A DNA stretch of 20,341 nucleotides from Candidatus Caenarcanales bacterium (lineage in GTDB: Bacteria > Cyanobacteriota > Vampirovibrionia > Caenarcaniphilales > Caenarcanaceae), in NCBI GenBank assembly GCA_947489925.1, contig CANLFK010000017.1, positions 1-20,341 of the forward strand, written 5' to 3'. A model generated the notes under the pieces. The model did no database searches and had not been told where the DNA came from. It worked only from the letters and a program-made list of their open reading frames with translations. Below are positions 1 to 7,681 of this stretch, piece by piece; position 1 is the stretch's first letter; each line of letters opens with the position of its first letter. The translations under genes and the position numbers were made by a program.

Positions 1-1034
1 GAGCAATTTGGTTTTTTAATCAACTCTTTAGGCCTTGCATTTGCAATGAAATTAACTGGATTTTGAAGGGCCAATATATTTTTATTTTTAAATTCATTTG
101 GTAAATAGTCAATTGGTCTACCAAAATTCACATTCTGAGCGTCTTCTAAGTAAGAATTAACAATGGCAATAACTTCACCTTTTTCATTAAAAATTGGTCC
201 ACCACTACTACCAGTCGAAATAGGAGTTGTATATTGCAACATAGTACCAATTGTTTTTCGTGATTCTAAATATTTAGTATTTTTATTAGTGTAATAATAA
301 ACCAAATTGCCGATATTAAAAGCAATGTCAAAATTATCATAAACAACACTATTATTTCTTTTTTTGTCTAAAACTACTAAATGTCCATCAGAACAACGCA
401 TTAATTTTAAACCCTCATTGTCTTTCTCTGAGATGGTTTCACAGTTTTTTTGCAAGTTTTTATAAAAATTAATTGATTTATAAATTTGAGGATTAGCTTT
501 ATCATAAACTGGTGAAAAATCATTACTCCGCTCTGAGACAAAATTATTGCGTACTGAGCTTAAAAGTCCTTGAGATAAAGTACTATCAATACCACCAATT
601 TCACTGCCTTTTGGATAAGAAATAATAGTTAAATTTTCGCCAATTTCTGACTGAGTATAAGTTTTTAAGGGTAAAGCTTTAAAGTGATTTTTTACTTTTG
701 TATCCAGAATTGCAATATCTAAATCTTTATCAACCCAATTTACTTCATAAACTTTATAAGCGTTTTTTTCTCGATCTAATAAAATTATTTCTTTAGCATC
801 TTCGATTACATGAGCGGCTGTTAAAAAATGTCCTTCATTATCAATTGCAAAACCAGTACCACTCGCAAACTTATTATTACTTTCATTTGCAATTACTAAT
901 AAAACTGAATCTTTATTATCACGGTAAATATCTTTGGGGCTTTTTATACCTAACCCCGAATCTGACAGAGCTTTATAAGGCGTTTGCCAAGCAAATAATA
1001 ATACTAATCCTAAAATAAAAAGCTTGGCTTGCAT
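1..1034 (-). CDS. Secreted trypsin-like (HtrA/DegP-type) serine protease, C-terminus cut by window edge
   Basis: The reading frame is open from the ATG at 1034-1032 to the window edge, giving 344 residues without a stop. An N-terminal hydrophobic stretch (residues 4-16) followed by polar residues and an Ala near 22 looks like a signal peptide, so the protein probably acts outside the inner membrane. The S1 protease triad is visible: TAAH with His75, DLDIAIL with Asp106, and TGSSGGP with Ser277. The His-Asp spacing fits DegP, but the Asp-Ser distance (171 residues) is about 95 longer than in DegP, so an extra segment lies between them; it contains Cys198 and Cys214, which could form a disulfide. 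No PDZ domain is visible in the part seen. It follows hisC on the same strand after 146 bp. There is no Shine-Dalgarno sequence. Catalytic class is clear; substrate is unknown. Confidence 0.85.
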   Translation of the reverse strand, partial: MQAKLFILGLVLLFAWQTPYKALSDSGLGIKSPKDIYRDNKDSVLLVIANESNNKFASGTGFAIDNEGHFLTAAHVIEDAKEIILLDREKNAYKVYEVNWVDKDLDIAILDTKVKNHFKALPLKTYTQSEIGENLTIISYPKGSEIGGIDSTLSQGLLSSVRNNFVSERSNDFSPVYDKANPQIYKSINFYKNLQKNCETISEKDNEGLKLMRCSDGHLVVLDKKRNNSVVYDNFDIAFNIGNLVYYYTNKNTKYLESRKTIGTMLQYTTPISTGSSGGPIFNEKGEVIAIVNSYLEDAQNVNFGRPIDYLPNEFKNKNILALQNPVNFIANARPKELIKKPNC

Positions 1035-1180
1035 AAAATTAATTTTAATAGTCAATAATAAAAAATTCCTTTAATGTTTAAAAAATTAACTTTCTGCTAG
1101 GGCTTTTATAGTTTTATTTAGGGTTTTTAATATTTTTCAACTCACATTATTTAGGAAAGAGTGGGTTTAAAAAAACATAA

Positions 1181-2323
1181 TTAAATAAGCAATGATTGAA
1201 TTAATTTTGCATTTTGTTCTGAATTACCAATAGTTATACGAATTAAGTCATCTGGTGCACCATTAAATAAACCCGCATTTCGGACAATAATACCTTTTTT
1301 TAATAAATGCTCGCAAAATTCTTTGCTCTTAAACTTGGGTGAAACCTGAAAAGCGACAAAATTAGCCTGACTATCAAAAACCTTGAAATCTAAATTTTCT
1401 AAATTATTACTTAAATAAGTTAAACCAATTTTATTATTATCTAAACTTTTTGCAATAAATTCATTGTCTGAGAGAGCTTTTTCTGCCGCTAATAAACCTA
1501 ATAAATTAGTACTAAAAGGAGTTTGTACTTTGCGATATTCATTAATCAAATTAGTAGGTAAAACTCCCCATCCAATACGCAAAGCGGCTAAGCCATAAAT
1601 TTTGGAAAAAGTGCGTCCAATAATTAAATTATCGTATTTATGTACTTTATTAATATGAGAATTTTCAAAACCAAGATATTCAATATAAGCTTCATCCAGA
1701 AAGACAAAACTTCCCATTTTTTTAGCTTGTTTAATAATAATTTCGATTTCTGTCCAAGTTAAATAATTACCAGTTGGATTATTTGGATTACATAAAAAAA
1801 CGATTTTGACTTCTGGTTTTATTAAAGCTAAAAATTCTTCCAGATTTATTTTAAAATTTTCTGATGGCTTTGTCTGATAATAAATTGGCTCTGCTTCAGC
1901 CCAACGGGTAATTATTTCATAATATTCAAAAGTCGGTATATGAATTAAAGTTTTATCGCCTTTTCTCAAAATTAATCTGGCAATTCCTTCCAAAACATTG
2001 TCCATTCCATTGCCGATAATTATTTCAGCTTGTCCAATTTCTGGAAATTTCTGTCTAATATTTTTTGCCAAAGATTGTCCTAAAGCGTCTGGATAAAAGT
2101 TAAATTGGTTTTTGTTTAAATAAGAATTAATGGCTTCAATGGCTAATGGCGAAGAACCAAGCGGATTTTCATTGCTACCAAGTTTGATAATACTATTAGT
2201 AGGCAAATTATAAAGTTCAGCAATTTCATTTATACTTTTACCCGCAATATAAGGCTTTAATGAGTTTAAATGTGTTTTTTTATATTCTAATAAATTTGGT
2301 TTTTCTTCGTCTTTTTCTTTCAT
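1181..2323 (-). CDS. hisC: Histidinol-phosphate aminotransferase (class I/II PLP aminotransferase)
   Basis: 380 residues, normal for HisC, which converts imidazole acetol phosphate and glutamate to histidinol phosphate in histidine synthesis. Seen in the protein: SNENPLG at 50-56, NPNNPTG at 179-185, the cofactor-ring Asp210 in FLDEAY, and RTFSKIYGLAALRIGW with the PLP-binding Lys241 and substrate-carboxylate Arg249. Some HisC-like enzymes also transaminate aromatic amino acid precursors, so side activity is possible. No other his gene is adjacent; the next gene downstream is a secreted protease. The ATG start is preceded by AAGGG (2340-2336) with a long 12-nt gap, and by a GCTAAAAT box at 2349-2342 that may be its -10 element. 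Confidence 0.95.
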   Translation of the reverse strand: MKEKDEEKPNLLEYKKTHLNSLKPYIAGKSINEIAELYNLPTNSIIKLGSNENPLGSSPLAIEAINSYLNKNQFNFYPDALGQSLAKNIRQKFPEIGQAEIIIGNGMDNVLEGIARLILRKGDKTLIHIPTFEYYEIITRWAEAEPIYYQTKPSENFKINLEEFLALIKPEVKIVFLCNPNNPTGNYLTWTEIEIIIKQAKKMGSFVFLDEAYIEYLGFENSHINKVHKYDNLIIGRTFSKIYGLAALRIGWGVLPTNLINEYRKVQTPFSTNLLGLLAAEKALSDNEFIAKSLDNNKIGLTYLSNNLENLDFKVFDSQANFVAFQVSPKFKSKEFCEHLLKKGIIVRNAGLFNGAPDDLIRITIGNSEQNAKLIQSLLI

Positions 2324-2341
2324 AAAATCAATTTACCCTTA

Positions 2342-2349
2342 ATTTTAGC
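2342..2349 (-). promoter_or_regulatory. Possible -10 element of hisC
   Basis: AGCTAAAAT is read on the minus strand (2350-2342) 18 nt before the hisC ATG. The same GCTAAAAT core lies before metG and aroC. No good -35 is visible. If used, the 5' leader would be only about 12 nt. Confidence 0.3.
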
Positions 2350-2350
2350 T

Positions 2351-2378
2351 TTTACTTTTTTATTTGATATATGATAAT
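2351..2378 (+). promoter_or_regulatory. Possible promoter for the SDR-rodA pair
   Basis: TTTACT (2351-2356), a 16-nt spacer and GATAAT (2373-2378) lie in the 105-bp gap between the divergent hisC and SDR genes. The match is only moderate in a very AT-rich background. It would give a leader of about 45 nt. Confidence 0.3.
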
Positions 2379-2428
2379 ATCTTTTTATTTTAAATCGCTC
2401 AATGCTAGCCATACTTTAATTAAAATTC

Positions 2429-3406
2429 ATGCAGAAAAAAAACTTTTTAATATTTGGTGGCAATCATTTTGTTGGGCAAGCGGCAGTGCAAGCTCTTCTA
2501 GCAAAAACTAAAAATACTAATGTCCAAATTATTACTATTACTCGCACAGGCGTTAAAACAGAGCTTTTTGAGCATAATTCTAATCTGATTTCTTTAAAAG
2601 CTGACCGTAATAATGAGCAAGCATTAAAAACTGCTTTAGCAAAATTTGATGAATTTGAAATAGTTTTTGATATAACCGCTTATCAGCCAGAACATTTAAC
2701 AATACCTTTACGGGTTTTAAAAAATCGAGTAAAAAAATGGGCTTTTGTTAGTTCAGCTGGCGTTTATGCTAATTCAGATATTTTGCCTTTGGAAGAAAAT
2801 TCGCCAAAAGTAAATAAAATGCCTCATTTAGGAAAATTGCAATGCGAAGAAATATTAAAATCTACCGAAAATTTAATCAGCTTTTTCATTAGACCCGCTT
2901 ATATTTATGGACCAGACAATACTTTTGAGAGAGAGATTTTTTTCTTTAAAGCCATTGAAGCCGAAAAAGAAATTTTAATTCCGGGTAATGGTGAAAATTT
3001 ATTGCAGTTTTCATTAGCCGAAGAAATTGGTCAAAATTTAATTAATTTAGGCTTTTTACCCGACTCACAGACTTTACACAAAGCTTTTCATATTGCCAAT
3101 AAAAATTTATATTCAGTGAATTACTTTATAAAAACCTGCGGGGAAGTAGTTGGCAAAGAAGCTAAGTTGAAATATTTCGACCCAAATTTAGCCTCTCAAC
3201 ACAAATTAGATATAAGAGATATTTTCCCTTTTCGGATTAATCATTATTTTACTGATTTAGAACCATTACACAATTTAGGCTTACAAAATAAAATAAGCTT
3301 AAAAGATGGACTTGAAAAAACTTATAATTGGTTTAAACAAAATAGAAATTTATATACTGAAAATTGTATTATGCCAGCTGGTCTTGAATTAATGAATTAT
3401 TTATGA
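2429..3406 (+). CDS. Atypical NAD-dependent epimerase/SDR, CSP41-like
   Basis: 325 residues with an N-terminal Rossmann fold: GGNHFVG at 10-16 replaces the usual GxxGxxG of extended SDRs. FVSSAGVYA (106-114) and RPAYIYGPDN (155-164) are typical epimerase segments. The catalytic YxxxK is not intact: Lys136 is present but residue 132, where Tyr belongs, is Pro. This fits the atypical SDRs that include the chloroplast/cyanobacterial CSP41 RNA-binding proteins, so the protein may bind nucleotide or RNA rather than epimerise a sugar. Its TGA stop overlaps the ATG of rodA (ATGA), implying translational coupling and one transcript. No Shine-Dalgarno sequence precedes the ATG. The family is clear, the function is not. 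Confidence 0.8.
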   Translation: MQKKNFLIFGGNHFVGQAAVQALLAKTKNTNVQIITITRTGVKTELFEHNSNLISLKADRNNEQALKTALAKFDEFEIVFDITAYQPEHLTIPLRVLKNRVKKWAFVSSAGVYANSDILPLEENSPKVNKMPHLGKLQCEEILKSTENLISFFIRPAYIYGPDNTFEREIFFFKAIEAEKEILIPGNGENLLQFSLAEEIGQNLINLGFLPDSQTLHKAFHIANKNLYSVNYFIKTCGEVVGKEAKLKYFDPNLASQHKLDIRDIFPFRINHYFTDLEPLHNLGLQNKISLKDGLEKTYNWFKQNRNLYTENCIMPAGLELMNYL

Positions 3407-4725
3407 ATTTTAAATCTTTAAATCTGTGGAAAAACAGCAAATTAAGCCGCACTGATAAATGGTTTATGGTCGCTTTGTCAATTATTATTATTATTGGTCT
3501 GATTGCTCAGTTTAGCGTTGCACAAGGTAGATTTTTTAGTAAGCAATTGCTTTTTGCTCTTTTGGGAATACCTGTTTTTTATTTGGGTTATACTTTGCCG
3601 ACCGAAATTTTAAAAAAGATTTGTTGGTTTGTTTATGGTGTCGCAATTTTACTTTTATTAATTGTTTTAGTCAAAGGAACTTCCGCTTTAGGTGCTCAAA
3701 GATGGCTTTCAATTGGCGGATTTAGTTTGCAACCATCTGAAGCTGCTAAAATTGCTTGTATTATGGCACTTGCTAATTGGCTCAAAGAGCATAAAGCCAC
3801 TAGTATTTTAAGTATTATTTCAACTGGCTGCATAATTTTACTTTTGCCTTTTGCTTTAATATTTATTCAGCCAGATCTGGGAACTTCAATGGTATTAATT
3901 GCAATTTTTTTGGCGATGTGTTACTGGGCTGGAGCAAGCTTTACTCAAATTATTGCTTTAATAAGTCCTTTAATAATTTTAATTAGCAGTGCTTTGGGCG
4001 AAAAGGCTTTTATTTTATCTTCTTTTAAGTTTCACAAGCATTTAATTCAATTAGATTGTTCAATTTTAGGAATAATTTGCATATTACTTTTAGTAATTTA
4101 TTTTGCTAATCATTATAAAGTCTGGAAAAAAAATACTAAGATTTTACTTTTATCGCTTTATTTTGTATTTTGCTCATTTTTGGCAGTAGTTGGTCGCCCT
4201 TTGGCTTGGGGTATATTAGCTCCTTATCAGCAAAAGAGATTAACTATTTTTATTGATCCATATACTGACCCACAGGGCTCTGGTTATAATATTATTCAAA
4301 GTTTGATTGCCGTTGGTAGCGGAGGATTGCATGGGGCTGGATTTAAACAAGGCAGGCTAACTCAAGGACAATTTGTACCCGAACAGCATACAGACTTTGT
4401 TTTTTCATCAATTGCCGAAGAATGGGGTTTTATTGGAGTTGCCGTTTTATTAATTGCTTTTTTAATAATTTGTATTAGATTACTGATTTTAGCCAAAGAC
4501 TTGGAAGATGGTTTTGCACAATTATTGATAATTGGAATCTTAACTTTTTTATGTTTTCATGTTTGCGTTAATATTGGTATGAATATAGGTTTAATGCCCG
4601 TTACGGGAGTACCTTTACCTTTAATTAGTTATGGAGGTACTTCAATGTGGATTACTTTATTTTCGCTTGGTATTACACAAAGAATTTATGCTGACAATTC
4701 ACCTAATAGTTTGTTCAATCGCTAA
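3403..4725 (+). CDS. rodA: RodA-type SEDS peptidoglycan glycosyltransferase (FtsW/RodA/SpoVE family)
   Basis: 440-residue polytopic membrane protein of the SEDS family, which polymerises lipid II into glycan strands together with a class B PBP. Diagnostic segments: AQRWLSIGGFSLQPSE (98-113), QPDLGTS (156-162), the catalytic-loop DPYTDPQGSGYNIIQS (285-300), GQFVPEQHTDFVFS (322-335) and GVPLPLISYGGTS (402-414). GVPLPLISYGG is the RodA form; FtsW usually has a Leu-Thr before LPLISYGG. Between QPDLG and the DP loop there are about 125 residues, roughly twice the distance I recall for E. coli RodA, with two extra hydrophobic stretches near 219-235 and 246-263; as far as I recall this occurs in cyanobacterial RodA. 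Start is set by the ATGA overlap with the upstream SDR. It ends 15 bp from the convergent polA. Confidence 0.88.
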   Translation: MNFKSLNLWKNSKLSRTDKWFMVALSIIIIIGLIAQFSVAQGRFFSKQLLFALLGIPVFYLGYTLPTEILKKICWFVYGVAILLLLIVLVKGTSALGAQRWLSIGGFSLQPSEAAKIACIMALANWLKEHKATSILSIISTGCIILLLPFALIFIQPDLGTSMVLIAIFLAMCYWAGASFTQIIALISPLIILISSALGEKAFILSSFKFHKHLIQLDCSILGIICILLLVIYFANHYKVWKKNTKILLLSLYFVFCSFLAVVGRPLAWGILAPYQQKRLTIFIDPYTDPQGSGYNIIQSLIAVGSGGLHGAGFKQGRLTQGQFVPEQHTDFVFSSIAEEWGFIGVAVLLIAFLIICIRLLILAKDLEDGFAQLLIIGILTFLCFHVCVNIGMNIGLMPVTGVPLPLISYGGTSMWITLFSLGITQRIYADNSPNSLFNR

Positions 4726-4740
4726 TTAAAGCTTTCAATT

Positions 4741-7608
4741 TTACTTGCATTCAGCCCAATTAAAACCTTTAGCAATTTGTATCTCGACTGGGACAAGCAA
4801 AGGCTGATTTACTGACATTTTATCCAGCAAAATTTGCATTACTTGATCAGCTTGAGCAATGGGCGTTTCTAAGATAATTTCATCATGCACTTGCAAAATA
4901 AGATCCGCTTTTAAGTTTTGCTTTTGAATTTCGTTTTTGACTAATAACATAGCTTTTTTAATTAAGTCTGCCGCTGAGCCTTGCAAAGGTGCATTAAAAG
5001 CGGCTCTCTCATCTAGTTTTCGCAAAAGAACAGTTTTAGAATTCAAATTAGCAAAATAGCGTTTTCGCCCCCATAATGTTTCCACAAAGCCATTTTCACG
5101 CGCTTGCTCTAAAGTTTTTTCGATAAATGGTTTAATTTGAGTAAAGCTTTTAAAGTATTTTTCAATGAATTGATCAGCTTCTTTGCGGCTAATTCCTAGC
5201 TGTTTGGCGGTTGCAAAAGCTCCTTGCTGATAAACCAAAGCAAAGTTTAAAGTTTTTCCTAAGCGTCTTTGCTCCGAACTTACTTCTTCTGTTGATATTT
5301 CGAAAATTTCGCTAGCTGTCCTTTGATGAATATCTTGGCCATTTTGAAAAGCATCTAATAAAGTTGGATCTTGCGTATAATGAGCTAAAAACCTTAATTC
5401 AATTTGCGAATAATCAGCACAAATTAAAATATTACCATTTTCCGCTTCAAAAGCCGCTCTTATTCCTTTTCCAAAGCCCTGACTTTTAACTGGTATATTT
5501 TGCAAATTTGGATTACTTGATGATAAGCGACCCGTGGAAGTTAAAGCTTGATTAAATTCACAATGTAATCTATTGGTTTTAGTATTAATTTGCCTGGGCA
5601 AAGCGTCCGTATAAGTCGATTTCAGCTTGGTAAAGCCACGATAATTAATAATTTCTTTGATTAAGCCAGTCTCATCTTGTTCAAGTAATTCATTTAAAAC
5701 TTTTCCATCTGTCGAAGCTTGCCCACCCAGCGTTTTAGTTAATTTAAAACCTTTTTTTTCTAATACTATTCCCAATTGCTGAGGAGAATTTAAATTAATA
5801 AAACCACAGTCTAATTTTTCTAAAATGCTTTTTTCGGCTTGATTGATTTTTTCAAATAACTCATCAGATAAAGCTTTTAATTTGTCCGCATTAATAAAAA
5901 CCCCTCTCAGTTCAATTTGAGACAGTAAAACTGCCAAAGGAGATTCAACTTTTAGCCATAAATCAAGTTCTTTCTCGCTAAGAGTTTTTTCATAATATTC
6001 ATATAAAGCCAAAGTAAAAGCTGAATCATCACAAGCATATTTCCCGCATAAATCAATATCAACTTGATCCATTGTCTTTTGGTTTTTGCCCTTTGCACCA
6101 ATTAATTCATCAATTAAAGCCATTTGATAACCAAAAACTCGCAAAGTCTGATTCTTTAAACCATGTGACTGATCTGGGTTTTCAATATAACTGGCAAGCA
6201 TTGTATCAACGGTGTTTTCTGGTAAAGTTATGCCAAAGCGGCTCAATATTTTATATTCAAATTTGGTATTTTGGATTATTAGCTGTAAATCAGTCTTTTG
6301 ATTTATTAAATTTTTTATTTGCACAGACACAAATTCATTACTTAACTGCTCTGGAACACCCAAATAATTATGCGTAGTTGGAATATAAACCGACTTGATT
6401 TCTTGATCTGTTGTTTTAAAAGCCAAAGCCCAGCCAACAATATTACAAGTAAAAGTATTTAAGCCCGTAGTTTCAAGATCTAAAGCCAAAAGAGAGCTTG
6501 TATTATTTTTAATTTCGGTAATTATATTCTCTAAGTCAGCTTTTTCATAAATAATTTGTTTAATAATATTTGGCTTTTCGGCTTTAGACTTTTGTTCAAT
6601 AATATTGATTGGGGCAGTTTTAATCGCCTCTTTGTGCAATTCATCAAAGTTCTTAAATATTAATTCTTTTTTTTCACCACTTGTCAAAAGCTCTTCAATG
6701 CCAAATTTTTCAAAAATGACAGGCAAATTCTTTTCTAGGCTAGCTAATTTATATTCACGCAAAAACAGCACCAAATCTTTTAATTGAGGTTTTAATTTAT
6801 GTGCTGAATTATCAAAATCATAAACAATTTGGCAATCGGTTTTAATAGTAGCTAAATACTTAGAATCCTTGGCTGATTCAGCTCCTTCTAATAATTTTTT
6901 TCTCAAGGAAGCCGAAGAAACTTTATCAATATTTTTATAAATCTCAGCTAAATCACCAAATTCTTCTAATAATTTAACGGCAGTTTTTTCGCCAATGCCA
7001 GCTACACCCGGTATATTATCCGAACTATCCCCAGCCAAAGCTTTAAAGTCAATTACTTGTTCGGGATAAATTCCCATTTTCACTTTTACTTCATCTCGTC
7101 CAATAAGTTGGCTTCCGCCTTTGGCAATGGGCATTAAAATTTTAACTTTATCATTTACTAATTGAAAATTATCACGATCTCCGCTTAAAATTAAAACTTC
7201 CCAATTACTATTTTCAGCTTGCAGAGCCAAAGTACCAATTAAATCATCTGCTTCATAGCCAGCCAATTCAATAATATTCATACCAATTAAATTTAAGCCT
7301 CTCTTGATTTCAGGCCATTGCAAAGCCAAAGCTTCTGGCATTTCGTCGGGTCTATTAGCTTTATAAAAGTCAAAAGCTTCATGTCTAAAAGTTGGCTCTT
7401 TGCGGTCAAAAGCGGCAATTAAAGTATCTGGTTTTTCTTTTTCAATTATGTCAAGTAAAATTTTAAAAAAGCCAAAAATTGCCCAGCTTGGTTTCCCCGA
7501 AGGAGAAGTTAAACCTGTTCTTTCGAGGGCAAAATACATACGAAAAGCCAAATTACTTCCATCAATCAATAAAACTTTTTTTGAAGCCACTTGTTTTTTA
7601 CTTTTCAC
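4741..7608 (-). CDS. polA: DNA polymerase I with 5'-3' exonuclease, proofreading and polymerase domains
   Basis: Full-length family A polymerase for gap filling and Okazaki maturation. Residue numbers here count from an in-frame TTG at 7632. Flap exonuclease: LLIDGSN (21-27), YEADDLIG (126-133), GDSSDNIPGVAGIGEKTA (201-218). Proofreading domain: DLET with Asp385/Glu387, Asp477 and Tyr532/Asp536, but the residue matching E. coli Asp424 is Glu459 (QNTKFEY). Polymerase: TSTGRLSS (698-705), motif A DYSQIELR (Asp740), motif B RRLGKTLNFALVYQ (789-802), motif C QVHDE (914-918). The start is uncertain: TTG 7632, GTG 7608 and GTG 7590 are all in frame. I prefer GTG 7608 because a TATAAT at 7627-7622 lies inside the longer form and the family normally has few residues before LLIDG. 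No Shine-Dalgarno sequence is seen for any of them. Confidence 0.96.
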   Translation of the reverse strand: MKSKKQVASKKVLLIDGSNLAFRMYFALERTGLTSPSGKPSWAIFGFFKILLDIIEKEKPDTLIAAFDRKEPTFRHEAFDFYKANRPDEMPEALALQWPEIKRGLNLIGMNIIELAGYEADDLIGTLALQAENSNWEVLILSGDRDNFQLVNDKVKILMPIAKGGSQLIGRDEVKVKMGIYPEQVIDFKALAGDSSDNIPGVAGIGEKTAVKLLEEFGDLAEIYKNIDKVSSASLRKKLLEGAESAKDSKYLATIKTDCQIVYDFDNSAHKLKPQLKDLVLFLREYKLASLEKNLPVIFEKFGIEELLTSGEKKELIFKNFDELHKEAIKTAPINIIEQKSKAEKPNIIKQIIYEKADLENIITEIKNNTSSLLALDLETTGLNTFTCNIVGWALAFKTTDQEIKSVYIPTTHNYLGVPEQLSNEFVSVQIKNLINQKTDLQLIIQNTKFEYKILSRFGITLPENTVDTMLASYIENPDQSHGLKNQTLRVFGYQMALIDELIGAKGKNQKTMDQVDIDLCGKYACDDSAFTLALYEYYEKTLSEKELDLWLKVESPLAVLLSQIELRGVFINADKLKALSDELFEKINQAEKSILEKLDCGFINLNSPQQLGIVLEKKGFKLTKTLGGQASTDGKVLNELLEQDETGLIKEIINYRGFTKLKSTYTDALPRQINTKTNRLHCEFNQALTSTGRLSSSNPNLQNIPVKSQGFGKGIRAAFEAENGNILICADYSQIELRFLAHYTQDPTLLDAFQNGQDIHQRTASEIFEISTEEVSSEQRRLGKTLNFALVYQQGAFATAKQLGISRKEADQFIEKYFKSFTQIKPFIEKTLEQARENGFVETLWGRKRYFANLNSKTVLLRKLDERAAFNAPLQGSAADLIKKAMLLVKNEIQKQNLKADLILQVHDEIILETPIAQADQVMQILLDKMSVNQPLLVPVEIQIAKGFNWAECK

Positions 7609-7621
7609 GAACTTAATCAAG

Positions 7622-7627
7622 ATTATA
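7622..7627 (-). promoter_or_regulatory. Candidate -10 box of polA
   Basis: A perfect TATAAT is read on the minus strand. Transcription would start near 7615, leaving about 7 nt before the GTG at 7608. No convincing -35 lies 16-18 bp upstream, so this is tentative. Confidence 0.35.
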
Positions 7628-7655
7628 GCCAAAAGAATTTTTTAAATCATAAAAC

Positions 7656-7664
7656 TGCTAAAAT
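7656..7664 (+). promoter_or_regulatory. Extended -10 promoter element of metG
   Basis: TGCTAAAAT is an extended -10 (TGn plus TAAAAT, 5 of 6 to TATAAT). Start of transcription would be near 7671, giving a leader of about 11 nt before the metG ATG at 7682. No good -35 is seen, as is common with extended -10 promoters. The identical nonamer precedes aroC. Confidence 0.45.
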
Positions 7665-7681
7665 AATGCTCTTTGAAAATT

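Noticed and set aside
1139..1167. Hairpin AACTCAC / GTGGGTT between hisC and the protease gene
   Set aside because: The 7-bp stem has a G-T pair, a 15-nt loop and no T-run on the minus strand, so it is a poor terminator.
1035..1180. Small gene or RNA in the hisC-protease gap
   Set aside because: No frame with a start of useful length and no stable structure was seen.
6072..6787. Open frames on the plus strand inside polA (6072-6377 and 6605-6787)
   Set aside because: They lie wholly within the strongly conserved polA on the other strand, encode no recognisable protein and have no promoter or ribosome binding site.
7400..7645. Plus-strand open frame over the polA start
   Set aside because: It is antisense to the conserved LLIDG and flap exonuclease region and has no family features.
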